Shown here: in pieces, positions 1 through 11,864 of the stretch
Numbering within the stretch: the stretch's first letter is position 1
Layout of the letters: every line of letters starts with the position of its first letter
Source of the DNA: Chenopodium formosanum
Taxonomy: Eukaryota; Streptophyta; Magnoliopsida; Caryophyllales; Amaranthaceae
Reading direction: 5' to 3'
Assembly: GCA_024500155.1 (NCBI GenBank)
Contig: CM044857.1
Coordinates: 40,566,001 to 40,630,000 of the forward strand
Length of the DNA stretch: 64,000 nucleotides
Notes under the pieces: model-generated
The model's input: only the letters and a program-made list of their open reading frames with translations
The model's database searches: none
Told to the model about the DNA's origin: nothing
Made by a program: the position numbers and the translations under genes

Positions 1-510
1 AAAATTTGAAGTTCTTTTAATCTTATTTGTGTTTGTAATTGAAATTTCGAATTTATTTATTTTTGAATACTTGATTTGATCCGATATGAGTCGAGTTTTT
101 GAATTTATATGATCCTATCTAATTTGAAATTTTTGTAACATTGGATTTTTGGATCAAATCATCGAGTTTTTGGATTGGATCATTGATTTCAGATGGGATT
201 ATAAACGTTTTAGAAAAATGTTATTTTTATTCAATTTGAAAATTTGAATTTCTTTGGAATATCTGATCTAAAACTAAAAAAATCAAATACCCGAAATGTT
301 AAAGTGAATTTATACATATTTTTTTCTTGTTTAATTTCGATTTTCGAATATTTGAAATTTCATATTTGAAAAAAAAAGTGTTCTTAACCCCTTTGAAAAT
401 TTAGTATATCAGGATTTTCGATCTAAAATCCTAGAATTACATTTTCGATTATTTGATCCCAAAAAACATATCAAATAGACAAATACTCACAAAATTTCAA
501 AGTGAACCAC
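1..510. other. AT-rich intergenic DNA
   Basis: The stretch is very AT-rich and made of degenerate words such as AATTTGAAATTT and TTCGAAT. I see no open frame of useful length, no splice pattern and no terminal repeats. It is probably old transposon debris, but I cannot name the source. Confidence 0.6.
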
Positions 511-513
511 TAA

Positions 514-735
514 GGGTTCGTTTGGCATCACTGTGATTTTCTGTTTTTTGGATTTCAAAATTATATGATATATGTCATATTATAAAACAAAAATTAGACA
601 AACTTATTAAAATCATGATAAATTTGAAAACTGACAACAGAAAATTGGAAACACCTTTTTCTTGTTTTCTGTTTTTGGTTTTTTGTTTTAAAAAAAACAG
701 AAAACTGAAAACAAAAAACAATGCCAAACAAGCCC
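514..735. mobile_element. Tourist-like MITE (PIF/Harbinger type)
   Basis: A 222-bp non-coding element. The left end reads GGGTTCGTTTGGCATCACTG and the complement of the right end reads GGGCTTGTTTGGCATTG, so the two ends form an imperfect inverted repeat. Both sides carry the trinucleotide TAA (511-513 and 736-738), the target duplication expected for PIF/Harbinger-type elements. The interior is AT-rich and non-coding, so the copy could only have been moved by a transposase made elsewhere. Confidence 0.8.
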
Positions 736-738
736 TAA

Positions 739-1019
739 ACTTTTGCGAGATTACAAATGTTTAGCGAGATTACAAATGTTGATGATTTTGTTTAAAAAGA
801 AATGGCCCAATAAGGATTTTATTTAATTTGTCTTTCCACCTAGCTTGCCTGAGAGGAGAGATATTGGTGTTTCAAAATGGATTAAGGTTCTTCTGATTAA
901 TATTTTACTAATTTATGAATTTTGGAAACTTTGTATAAAAATTTTTGCTAATTTGTAAGTGTTATTAAGATCTTCATGCATGTAAATTTGTCTCCTAATT
1001 AATCCATACTTATTTTCAA

Positions 1020-1060
<41 letters not shown>

Positions 1061-1457
1061 GAAGCTTAACCTTACTTGACACATATACCTAAATAAGGAT
1101 AAAAAAAATCTAAATGCATCATGTGAGTAACAACTTTGAGTTATGAATAACATATCTTTTTATTATTATTGTTATTTTTTTATATAGGTAAAGCACAAAT
1201 ACCAAAGGTTGTCCGAGTCATGAGTTGGTAATGGATTTGGTTTGAGATTGTAGGTCCAAGGCCCAAAGCGTATCACATTCATGGCAATTTACAATAATTG
1301 CAATACTTTCTTAAAATTAAAATGTTACAATAATTGCAACACACTATAAAAAGAAGGTTTTTATAGTGCAAAATTGTACTACTACCTTTATATAAAGTAC
1401 ATGACCCACTTGATTATACTCTTGACAACATTTTAACCCCATGTCAAGTGTATTATA
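739..1457. other. Intergenic DNA with a T35 tract
   Basis: AT-rich sequence with no supported gene. A pure T run of 35 bases lies at 1025-1059. I could not find matching direct repeats beside it, so I do not call it a retroposed tail. Confidence 0.5.
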
Positions 1458-1808
1458 TCATGTGAGGTCCACTTTTCTTAAATACCATGATAAAGTGTGT
1501 TTACAACTACAAAGAAACGGAGAAAGTACCAGATTAGCCATATGCATTGGAGGCAATGGCGAATGAGCGGGATATGAATTGCCAAATTCATACTTGGGCG
1601 GGTCAGTTAAGCGAAGCACAATATCAAAAGGAGCCCTCGATGGATAAAAATTGACTGACAAACAATCTCTAGTAGCTGCTGAAAGACTAAAACGCCATTC
1701 GTATCTTACTCTATTTTTTAATGATGGGATTACTTCCCTACTACCAACAACAGAGTTTAAATGGTCATAGTAATGATGATATGTACATGAAAATCTTGAG
1801 TGTGTCAA
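1458..1808 (-). CDS. Unrecognised open frame, doubtful
   Basis: An open frame of 116 codons on the minus strand with no ATG at its start; the frame opens with TTG. The translation is mixed in composition rather than low complexity (for example YEWRFSLSAATRDC), which makes it look more gene-like than the surrounding AT-rich DNA, but I do not recognise a family. It lies just outside the left edge of the Tat retrotransposon, so it could be an exon or remnant of a host gene cut off by that insertion. It could equally be a chance frame. Confidence 0.2.
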   Translation of the reverse strand: MTHSRFSCTYHHYYDHLNSVVGSREVIPSLKNRVRYEWRFSLSAATRDCLSVNFYPSRAPFDIVLRLTDPPKYEFGNSYPAHSPLPPMHMANLVLSPFLCSCKHTLSWYLRKVDLT

Positions 1809-1861
1809 CGGTACGGTGTTTACAAAAATGACGATATTTTTAGGATTTTTGGTATGAAAGT

Positions 1862-2279
1862 TGTTTCGGGTAAAACAATGGGACCTTCGGCAAGGTCCTG
1901 TGAAGTGGAGACTGATCTCGGTCCAAGTGATGCTGGGCCGAGGGTTTCCTGCACAGCCAACACACGTAAACTAGCCTGGGGGGTTGTGCCGAGGAAGGCC
2001 CCTCCGATGCCGAAGTCAGTACAGTGCGTAGAGGGAGAGAAAGCTATGCAAGAGAATTAATTTCTTGAGGCTATTTGTGAATGAATGCAAAGTGGGAGAA
2101 GTGAAGGCTTTTATACCTTAGCACAATGGGGAGAAATGGGCTTGGAGCCAAGTGGGCTGGCCACGTTGACTGGACCCTTAAATGGACTTGGCATGGATTG
2201 GAGAGTTGAACCTTTGACCTTGGGCTTATAATTGAATCATTTATGGACCGGCTCAATTGACATAAATTGGACCCAAACA
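1862..2279 (-). repeat. 3' LTR of the Tat element
   Basis: A 418-bp long terminal repeat with TG...CA ends, matched along its length by 21138-21558. On the element's sense (minus) strand it holds a TATAAAAG box at about 2108-2115. The polypurine tract lies immediately inside, which makes this the 3' copy. Confidence 0.93.
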
Positions 2280-2298
2280 ACTTGCCCCCCAGACCCGA
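2280..2298 (-). other. Polypurine tract of the Tat element
   Basis: Read on the minus strand, a purine-rich run containing GGGTCTGGGGGGCAAG ends next to the 3' LTR. This is the usual primer site for plus-strand DNA synthesis in LTR elements. Confidence 0.75.
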
Positions 2299-2529
2299 TT
2301 TGGAAGCATGATGGGTCGGGTCTTGATTAACAAAAAATGAAGGAAGTAAATGATTTAATTAAATAAAAAAGATTTAAAATTTAAACATTCATTAATGAAA
2401 TAACTGCCATTTGGATAATAATTATGGAAGTTGGACGGATTAGTGGGTAGTTAAGTAAGAGAAAGTATGTTTAACGGTTACTTAATGAGAAGTTAATGGG
2501 AAATTAGTGGCGCGACTTCCAAAATTCCA

Positions 2530-2806
2530 ATTCTGAAAATACTTAAACCATGATTCGTCTTTCTCTCCTCATTTCTTCACCAATTCACATTCTCACTCAC
2601 GCTAAAAACCCTTGATTCTGACTTTGAACTTCGCTTAAACCCCGAGATTAAAGCTTCAAAACTGAAATTCGTTGCTCCGAATCGATAGATCAGCGAATTC
2701 CGCTCCAGATAAAGGTAATTTTCTTTGAATTTTATTCGATTTTCTTTGATTTTCGAAGTACCCCTCTTTTTTCTATTTTTCACTCAAACTTTCGAGCAAC
2801 TTGACC
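2530..2806 (+). promoter_or_regulatory. Putative promoter and leader of the antisense gene
   Basis: The plus-strand DNA upstream of the ATG at 2807 has a pyrimidine-rich patch (about 2551-2578, rich in TCTTTCTCTCC and TTTCTTC) typical of plant core promoters. It is followed by leader-like sequence, a possible donor (AAAG/GTAATTTTC near 2714) and a strong start context ACCATGG. No clear TATA box is seen. That this drives transcription is inference. Confidence 0.35.
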
Positions 2807-5800
2807 ATGGCACGAGGCAGAACCCGACACCCTAGAGACCAAATTAGGAGAGAAAATGAGGAAAATCCTCGCCCTGCTCCGGAAGAAGGAATTTCGGCGG
2901 TGCCGATATCTACAGCGCCTCCCCGAGGGACGGAGGAGACAAGCGTTTCCTGCCAAGAAGGTCTAGCCGCCGCGCCTTAGGAATTACTTCCCGGGGCGGC
3001 AGAATGGGTGAACGCCGAAGAGAATTGGGGGCTGATGACTAGCATGCCTTTATTCTTGGTGGGTGAATAGCGCTGAAACCTACCGCTTCGCCGAACAGAT
3101 TGAGTTGTTCTACGATATTTTGGAGGAAGATGGGTATTGGTGTCGAATGCCCACTGCATCTAATAGGATTCATTGTCCACCCCCTGGCTATGTGGGGGTG
3201 TACACTCGGCAACTGCAGTATGGGCTTCGGTTCCCTCTGCATCCCTTTGTAACAGAGGTGTTGAACAAATACCGCATCTCCTTGTGCCAGCTCACACCTG
3301 TTAGTATCCGAAGGATAATGACTAATCTATGTGTATGCTTGTTCTACGGCCTTCAGCCAAGTGTTCACTGTTTTAAGAAGTTGTATCGGCTCGTGCCGAA
3401 CATTCAGAGTGGTTACGGCGAACACGTTCCTGGCTGGTGGAGAATTGAGAGTTTGCCGAAGCAGTTGACTATGTGGCCAAATGACAGTTCGGACGAGGAA
3501 TGGCGAGGTCAGTTGATCTGGGTTAGGGCACCCTCGAATCCTGAGCATCCGTACTTCTTTGGTGTCACGCGATACCTATCAGAGCCTGATCCGACGAAGC
3601 AGGATCTTGGTCCCGAAGAGCCTGGGGCAGCCAATCACCCCAATAATGCCCAGCTGAATTATTTCGGGAAGAAGGAGAATCTCGGGGGAACAGGCCGATG
3701 GAGATTCGTGCCTGAGAATTGGCTGTCGTGCTCCTATTATGCTTTCCAGGAGCGCATGCTTGTTGTTGTCGGCCTCAGCCGAAAATATAAAGACGGTAAG
3801 TACCTTCGGCTGCGGCCGATGACTTCATTTCTTTTGCTTTAATTTTTAAGGTTTAGTACTTCAGCGTATATTTTGCTGTACTGATGTATCTTTCTTCTTT
3901 TTTTTTTTTTAGTGCTGCACGAGGGCAACGTCGGCATTAATTATCAGCGGCTCGGCATTAACGCTGAAAGAGTTGTGACAAACAATAAGCCGACGATCAC
4001 TGAATCCAAGGATCGTCCTTTGTCCCTTCACTCAAAGAAGTTCACCATCACCTATGCCTCGGAGTATCTGAAGCGGAAACCTTGGTGGGAGAAAAAGGAT
4101 CCACTTTTTCGCTTGACTCCCGAAGAGGAAGAGGCTGCTCTCAATGCTGCCGAAGTAGCCCGGGTGGTTGAAGCTTATGAGAGCGGAGAAGGGCCATCTG
4201 CCATTGCTGAAGTGCAAGAGGAAGGGACTGCTGAAGACGAGTACCTGCAGAATACGGTGAGTTCTCCAGACTTAGCTTTTTTTTTTCTTTTTTTTTTCCT
4301 TTGCTCATCCCACTTTCTGCCCCATATTTTCTGCAGTCTGACGATGAGAAGGGCGGCAGAAAAAGAAGAGAAGGGAAAGCTCCAGCAACCGCTGAAGATT
4401 TTTCGTTTGAGAGCTCTGACTCAGACATGGATGAGCCACTCCGAAAGAGAAGAAGGGCGGTGGTCCCCCCTAATCAGTTTTTGGTCAGGCCGATGCCAAC
4501 TGGGGGTATTAAAATTTAAGAGCCCCAAGATGGTAGAGCTTCGCCGAAGGCTCCTCCACCACCTGGGAGCCCTCCCAAGACTCCTCCACCATCTCCCGCA
4601 ACCCAAGATATGGAGGTTGACCAAAGAACTCCTGATCCGAAGGAGGTGGTTCAAGAGGAAGAGTTGAACAAAGAAAAAGCTGCCGAGAATGCAGCTAAGA
4701 CTAATGCTTCCATTGGTGCAACCGAGAAGAGTGCTGCTGCTGCAGCTGAAGAAGGGTTCGCTGATGATATTCGGCGAGAGGTTGATGCATTCTTGAATCA
4801 GCCCGAAGAAGAGGAGGTTGAAGTGATCAACCTGGAAGGGGACCATATGGGCTTCACTGAAGAGACGAAGGACGAAACTGATCCTGCCAAAGCTGATGAA
4901 GTTCCTTCGTCTTCCCTCCCTTCTTTCCGGACTTTTCAGTCTGGAGACATGGGGTTTTCAGCGCCCCTCATTCCTATCCCCCCCAGCATTAGAGAAACCA
5001 TTTGGGGACAGCACCGAGAAGAGGCAACGGCCTATTTTGGGGATTCCTCCCAACTGTCTGAGGAGGACCGAGCCAGGGAATGGTCCATCCGAGCGACTGC
5101 TGGGATTGAAGAGCTAGGGAAGAAGGTCCCTGATCCAGCGATCGAAAACCAAAGACTGCTGATGCAGGTAAACTCAGATTTTCCAACTCAAGTTCAGTTT
5201 AGTTTCAGTTTTTTTTTATTTTTTTTATTTTTTTATTTTTTATTTTTAACTTCAGCTGGACCTCGCCTTGGGTTACAGGATGTGCACAATCATACTCTGA
5301 CTGTAAAGATGGTTGAGGTCCTTCAGCAGAAGGTCGAGGAAGCTGAAGCCCGAATTAAGCTAGCACAACTGAAGGCTTTGGCTGTAAAGGAGAAATATGC
5401 TGACGTTGAGAAATGCGAAAAGAAGGCTTTGGAAGCCTTCAACACATTCTGCTCGGAAATTGAAGAGCATGTTTTTCCCACTATCGACCAAGGATCGAAG
5501 CTGCTGAATGAGTTTGGGGCAGTTGATGTTCCAAGTCTCCGAGCCCGAATTGAGCAGAAAATTGAAGATGAAATAAGGGTTCGGATGGCTGGTTGAGAGG
5601 AGAGGCTTCAGAAGAAGGTTGAGAGCCTGGAAGAAGACATGAGGCGTCTCGACCGAGTTGTTGAGGACAGATATATCCAACTCCTCGAGGCTCAGGCTAA
5701 TGTTAAAGCTCGAGGCCAAAAGCTGCAAAACATAGATGCCCAGCTGCAGGAGACAGAATTGTCTTAGGCCCAAACTGCTGTGGATTTTGTTCGGGGTCAG

Positions 5801-6319
5801 CTGTAGAACCAAAATGATGAAGTTGCAAGGGTTTAGCTTCAGCTGGTTGAGGCCAAGGAACAGCTAGAGGCACAGAAGGAGTCCTCCTTTAAGCTCGCTG
5901 CAAAATTGGAGCAATCTAGGAAGAGCTCAGAGGAGGTCCAAAAGAAACTGACTGAAGCACAGGAGCTGCTGAAGGTCAGGGTCTACACCGCGGCTCAGTT
6001 TGCTCAAGGCTACGAGAATGGCTTCAACGTGGCCAGGAGGCTGGCTCATCATGCTGAGCCTAAGATTTAATGGGATCAGTGTGACGTCTGGGCTGAAGAC
6101 ATTAATGACCCTCACATGCTTTATGCCAGCCAAGCTGAACTTGATCTTCTGGCTCGTCTTCAAGCTGCTAAGCTGGAAGCAGCTACAAAGAGGAAGGAGG
6201 CCGAAAACAGGGAGAAAGAGGCCCAGATGAAAGCTAAGCCTGCCTCCTCCGTAGCCGGAGCCGAAGCTGATAGCTTCCCTAGCACTGCTGATCAGCCTGA
6301 CCCTCCAACTGAAGCCTAG
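2807..6319 (+). pseudogene. Antisense spliced gene of the Tat element (Transposase_28-like plus coiled coil), broken
   Basis: A separate gene opposite in direction to gag-pol. It starts ATG in the context ACCATGG. The block at 3063-3795 contains PPPGYVGVYTRQLQYGLRFP, typical of the plant 'putative gypsy type transposon' family (Pfam Transposase_28). Intron-like gaps with GT...AG ends lie at 3796-3912 and 4257-4336, and both keep the frame. A third, 5168-5255, does not. The middle is acidic and basic with a proline-rich linker near 4550-4605. The 3' part (5270-6317) reads as one long Glu/Lys/Gln coiled coil. Breaks are TAG at 2978, a shift near 3060, a shift near 4515, then in one frame TGA 5594, TAG 5765, TAG 5804, TAG 5834 and TAA 6068, before the natural end TAG 6317. 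Extra antisense frames at this place are known in Tat elements; their function is not established. Confidence 0.8.
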
Positions 6320-7248
6320 GAACTCGGGCAGTCGTCTTCAAAATCTTGCGGATCAACTTGTGCTTATTTTCTGACTTTCCGCTTCTGAATTTTTTGCCTT
6401 TTGTTTTTGCTTCAGCTTGCTTTGATGTACAAACTTTACCGGTTTTTTGTCTTGTACGTAGTTCGGCAGCTGTAATTTTCCACATGTGGGCGGCTGGCGA
6501 TATTATTTTCATGTTTTGAAACATTTTTAATTTGCTGTAGCTCGAAATCCGAGCATACTTCTCATGATATGAATTGCTTTCCTTCTATTTCATTTCCTTG
6601 CTTCAATTGTTTGCTCTTTTCTGATTTTCGAAAATTTCGCAAAATTTTTGTAAGTATGAAACTTTGGCGTGAAATCTTTGCTGAAGGAATTATAGCATTT
6701 CCTGCCCCCCAGAAATCTGATGTCAATTTCTTCAGATTTCTAAGGATGTTGCTTGCCCTTTATGATCCAGACGAAGCTTTTAACATTTACAACATTTCTA
6801 AAACTTAACGCTATTTTCTCTTGATTTCTATCTATCCAAAAGAATGGATATCCGAGAGACAAGGCCAACTTAAGGCAATGTCTCAAACAATAACCATCTA
6901 GGGTACAAGGCTTAGTTAAGGCAATACCCCAGATTCGTCCATGGACTCATTGCCTTTAGGAACAAGTCTGTCCGAAGCATTTGCTTTGGTTGGAAGACCG
7001 CAGTTCCATTTTAGGTGGGTTTATTGGCAATCTGAAACATGGTGCCTACAAGGCGAATGTTTCGGACAGTGCCGAAGAAGAACCCTTAAAGAGTAAATAG
7101 AAGACAGAAAAATAAAAGAACAAAAATTTGCAAGTATTCATAGAAATGGTGGCTTAGAGGCCCTTTCATTAATAATTAAAGATGCACTTACAAAGATTGT
7201 TCCGCCCCGAAGGGTTTACACATGATATTTCTTAAGTACATCAGCATT
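6320..7248. other. Non-coding gap between integrase and antisense gene
   Basis: This stretch holds the likely 3' untranslated regions of two convergent units, the plus-strand antisense gene ending at 6319 and minus-strand pol ending at 7249. The short frame at 6569-6808 is not protein-like. I see no other feature. Confidence 0.5.
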
Positions 7249-8521
7249 CTAGTGATTTTTCAGCTCGGTACCATCTAACTTGTGAAGTCGGTATGTTCCA
7301 GGCTGAAGCTCATCATAAATTTCATAAGGTCCCTCCCAAGTGGCTAAGAGTTTCCCATGGATTCGGCTCTTCTTCACAACGGCAGCATTCTGAAGGACGA
7401 GGTCTCCAATTTTGAGAGGCCTCGCATGAACCCTTCGTTTGTAGAATTTGCTGATCCTTTGCTTGTATGCAGCCATTTTGTCTCGGTCTAAATCTTTTAC
7501 CTCGTCTAGGAAATCGAGGGATTCCTTCATGAGTTGTTCGTTATCAGTCGAGAAGTGGCGCACTCGGAGACTTTCAACACGGATTTCAACTAGAAGGACG
7601 GCTTCGGCTCCATACACCAGTTCAAAAGGTGAATGGCCCGTAGCTTTTTTTCAGTTGTCCAAAGTGACCAGAGAGTTCCAGGAAGTTCTTCTAGCCATTT
7701 GGACTTTTGATCTTCAACCCTCTTCTTGAGAGCGTTAAGGATCTGTTTATTAGCAGCTTCGGTTTGACCGTTACTTTGCGGATGACATACTGCTAAGTAT
7801 GCCAATTTAATGCCGAACTGATCAGTATACCGCCTCAGCGGCAAATTATCGAATTGCCTTCCATGATCAAAGACAAGAACCTTCGGGATACCAAAGCGGG
7901 TGACAACGTTCTGCCAGATGAATTTTCTGACAGTCTGCTCTGTAATGTTCAAGGTTGCCTCGGCCTCAATCCATTTGCTGAAGTAGTCGATGCCGACTAT
8001 CAGCCATTTTTTCTAGTATGGAGCATCCGGGAAGGGACCCAAGATATCCAACCCCCATTGATCAAATGGAAGCGGATTCAAGATCGGTTGAAGATCTCGG
8101 GCTGGCTGATGGATAACTGGTGCGAATTTTTGGCATTTTTTGCATTTCTGACCAGCTCCTTAGCGTCTGAGATCATGGTGGGCTAGTAATACCCTGCCCT
8201 TAATGCTTTATGGGCTAAACTTCTTCCCCCAATGTGGTTCCCAAAGATGCCGAGATGGATTTCCTGAAGGATGTAATCAGCATCTGTCGGTCCTACGCAT
8301 TTTAGCAACGAGGCTGAGAAGGATTTCTTCAGAAGCTCCCCTCTGAAGACAATAAACCTTGAGCAGGTTCTCTTCATCTTGGAGGCTAAGTTTCTTTCCT
8401 TAGGAATTTCTCCCCGAAGTTTGTAAGTTCGGATAGGGTCCATCCAGCTTGGTTCTGGGTCGATACAGCACACCTCAGGTTCTTCGTCGATGCTTCTTTC
8501 TTGGCGCACTCCCACATACAC
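7249..8521 (-). pseudogene. Integrase region of the Tat pol
   Basis: On the minus strand the region begins with a zinc-finger-like segment (QEIHLGIFGNHIG, 8183-8521). It continues through the catalytic core, with the aspartate in GIDYFSKW near 7985, the aspartate in VFDHGRQFDN near 7860 and the glutamate in HPQSNGQTEAANKQ near 7770. It ends with a C-terminal part containing WEGPYEI (7249-7617), so the D-D-E triad can still be recognised. The frame is broken by TAG at 8183-8185 (where a Trp codon is expected), TAG at 8013-8015 (where a Gln codon is expected) and a shift near 7620. It would have joined the cDNA to host DNA. Confidence 0.88.
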
Positions 8522-8777
8522 AGATTAGTTCAGCTCGGTTAGGGTTGACCTTGCAAGCTTAGAGAGTGCGTCAGCTTGTGCATGCTGACCCCTTGGAATC
8601 AGTTGAACTTCAAAAGTTCTCAACTTCGCAATATCTGTTTTGATCTTTGCGAGATAGGCTATCATTGAGGGCTCTTTGGCCTCATATTCGCCTCGGATCT
8701 TATTTGCGACGAGTTGAGAGTCTGTCTTGAGATAGACATGTTCGGCTTCCAGAGAGATGCACAGCTCTAGGCCAGCG
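8522..8777 (-). pseudogene. Second RNase H domain of Tat pol, downstream part
   Basis: This is the continuation of the domain cut by the nested element. The segment just downstream of the insertion keeps LKTDSQLVANKIRGEY, including an expected catalytic aspartate. A stop (TAA) lies at 8525-8527 in frame with the integrase segment. The other half of the domain is at 16835-17215. The duplicated ATTGC at the nested element's edges shows the two halves were continuous. Confidence 0.8.
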
Positions 8778-8782
8778 ATTGC

Positions 8783-10064
8783 TGACAGGCTAAAGTCGTA
8801 TCACCTAATCAAAAGTAATTCCTAAAACCACTAACTAATAATAGATAGGGAAGTAGGGTCGAATCCACAGGGAAGCGAGTCTTTCTATTCCTAATTAATT
8901 ATTATAATCTAAATTATTAAGTAACTAATAAATAATATTGCAGGGTAAAACATAATAATCAATCATCAATGCATCAATTAATTAGATCATAAAGGGCTTT
9001 CGCTACGTATTACAATCACAGAATTAATCTACCGGTATTAAATCTCATCTCTCGAATCTCGACTTAACCATTTATAAATTAACCTGCCTATTGAAACTAG
9101 ACCTAAACATCAATCCTCATCTCTCGAATCTCGAATCAATATTGTCAAACTCATGCATAAAAGATCAGGCCTAATCTAGTCACAGAGCATTAAATCAATC
9201 AATAGGAAATTAATCAAGCATTGACAATCAACAACAATAAATTACCCCTTCATAATATTTATGGATCCCCATAAACCCTAGAAAGAAAACTACTCAGACA
9301 TAATTAAAACTAAACTAATCAAAGCAATTAAAGGAGACATGATGAAAGAAATAAAGTAAATAGTTGAGATTAAAGAAGAAGAAATCGTTACCAAAGTAAT
9401 CGGAATTAAAGAGTTGAATTAAGAACAAAGTTGTAGAGAGAGAAAATAATCTAAGTAGAGAGAGAAAGTCTAAAGGAGAAGGTAAAAAAAGAGTAAAAAA
9501 AAAGATACTAAACTTGCTTAACGGAAAAGTATTTATATTAAGCAAGAATCCTAAACTAAACAAACTTAATCGACGATTAAAAATCTACTAATGCCAACAC
9601 GCGCCCAATCGGGCGAGGCACCGCCCGATCGGGCCCGCCTTTTTACTCCCAATGAATGTATCTCTTCTCGCGCCCGATCGGGCGCGGCACCGGGCGGAGA
9701 CCCTTCGGGCTACTTGGACTCCTTGTTTAGGCTTGTACCTCGGCCCAAACCAAATATCCTCCTTGGGGCTTTAATCATTCGGTCCAATGCCTCATCTTCT
9801 CATAAGTCGAGCCCTTAATCACCGGTTCGATGACTCTAACCGATCTTGGGCTATGAAAGATGGTCGTGCTCCTCCAATGCTTGTAGTCGCTCCATAAAAT
9901 CTCGGGAAAATGCTCCAAGAGTGTAATTCCCTATAAAACTCAACCAAAACTACAAAAACACTAGAAAACACATATTAGTAATAAAAGTGGCTCTAAAGAG
10001 CCAAAAACACTACCAATTATGACCAAGGGACGGGGGTAAAATACTATATAAATTGGACACATCA
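8783..10064 (-). repeat. 3' LTR of the nested Athila-like element
   Basis: A 1282-bp LTR matched by 15486-16829. It lacks about 83 bp present in the other copy near 15629-15712. It carries about 24 bp near 9680-9705, containing GCCCGATCGGGCGCGG, that the other copy lacks. The polypurine tract is next to it on the inside. Confidence 0.93.
9600..9706. repeat. CGCCCGATCGGGCG palindromes inside the LTR
   Basis: Three copies of the palindromic word CGCCCGATCGGGCG, or one-base variants, lie within about 100 bp in an otherwise AT-rich LTR. The right LTR keeps two of them. The same word recurs in the internal region at 12027-12340. Confidence 0.8.
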
Positions 10065-10082
10065 AACTCCCCCAAGCCAAAC
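10065..10082 (-). other. Polypurine tract of the nested element
   Basis: On the minus strand this reads GTTTGGCTTGGGGGAGTT and abuts the 3' LTR. It is a standard plus-strand primer site and confirms the orientation. Confidence 0.8.
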
Positions 10083-11864
10083 CTTTGCTTGTCCCTAACC
10101 AAAGATCTCATCAATGAACATATAAAACATGCCTCATACCAATAAACAAAATCAAGCACAAACGATTCAAGATAAATCTAATGAACATGCTTCAATGTCA
10201 ATCAATCTCATACATCTAATTATCATTCATCCCCAACAATTGTCAAGTAAAGCAAACCACATGAGCATATATAATTCAAGACTAGTGCTCACGCACTCAA
10301 CTCTCATTTATGTGGCGAGTAAAAGATGTACTCGATCGCTCTCCAACCAACCCATTTATTTGTGAACAATGCCCACCCATCTCACACTCTCGTGTGTTTA
10401 AAACAATGAACGCTCAACTTACTAGTCGACTCGAAATATGTCAAATCATAACTTGCATTGATAAACAACACTTTCACATTCACACAACTCTATGCACAAA
10501 GGTCGGAAGGTCTTTAAAGCTTGCAATGTAAGGCTAGGGTAAAGGGTAGGATAAATTTGGGAATATGTGAGAGAAAAGCTATGAATTAAGGGAGCCAAAT
10601 CCTAATAAACCCATGATCAAAATAAATGATGATCATACATCTCCAACAACATAACAAACTCCAACAAGAATCCACCAAATACAACTCCAAACAATATAAA
10701 CAATCCCAACACTTACAATTTTACTCATAAAAATATGATAATGTAGAACTTAAGTGAAATACAAACTTTGGACTCATTCTTTTTTTTCTTTTTTTTTTTT
10801 CAAACTAGAATTTTCTTTTCCCTTTTTTTTTTCTTCTTGAACAACCTTCAAATAGAACATTTGAACATTAAAAATTTTTCCTTTTGCTCTTTTTTTTTAA
10901 CTCATATTGGAAATTTCAACTTTGTAACACAACATATCAATATTTTCCAATCATAAAATCAAAGAACAATCACTCTTCTTTTATTCCCACATTGTGCAAA
11001 TAATGTGCACACCACAACTCCCTCACCTCTCCAACTAATAGCTTCCCCAAGCCAAGCTTGGGACTAGTAACCAATGGGGCTCATATAGGCTTGTAATGTG
11101 GCTAAATAAACAATAAAAGGGCACAAGCAACAACATGGGTAACAAGAAGGGAACAAATGTATCTAATATCGTCTGAAGGCTTCCTAAGAGAACAAATGCC
11201 TTCGTCTTCCTCAATGTGCATAATATTGAGCTATATAGACATTACTAATAGTTGCAAACCAATACTCAAATTCATTGACATACCAGGAATTATGGAACTA
11301 TCACACATTCCTAACCAAATCAACTAGTCAAGCACTATATTCACAAATAGTTGGCAAAATTGACGCATGTTTAGGAATCCAAACAATTAAACTTCAAATC
11401 ATGATCAACGAATTCACAAAGCTCATTATCATATACCAAGAATCAAAACAATATTTTCCAAATATGGGACACAGGGAAGCATGATTTACAATTCATTGGA
11501 ACGTAATTTTGGATTTTTTTTTCATTTTTTTTTTGTATTTTTTTGAAAGCAATAAATCTAACCTAAGAAAGAAATAAAAACTATACTAAGCACACCAAAA
11601 GGAAATAAATAAATAAATAAATAAAATAAAAAGAGAGTGAAAGATATATCATACGAACACGAGAACCTCCCCCCAAGCTAAATTAGACAATGTCCTCATT
11701 GTCTTAGAGGGAAGCTAGTAGTCAAGGTGACTACTCCTCAACATCACCACAATAATTTCACCAAAGCCTCGAGGATTGCAATGCATCTCTGTGGAACAAA
11801 TTTGGGCAAGAAAGAAACAGAGTGTTAGTGGGAAAAATATAAAAATTGAGTCAGGTGCACTATT
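10083..11864. other. Non-coding internal region of the nested element
   Basis: AT-rich sequence with T-rich runs near 10780-10900 and 11510-11545 and an AAAT microsatellite at about 11607-11632. No RT, RNase H or integrase motif appears on either strand. This is where a complete Athila element would be expected to carry pol or later material. Confidence 0.6.

Noticed and set aside
3912..4667. A plus-strand frame of 251 codons taken as a whole gene
   Set aside because: It is exon 2 of the antisense gene read through intron 2 into a wrong frame. The part after about 4256 loses the expected composition.
10129..10531. Plus-strand frames in the left part of the nested element
   Set aside because: They lack family motifs and lie between the polypurine tract and the palindrome series, where the element is non-coding on its sense strand.
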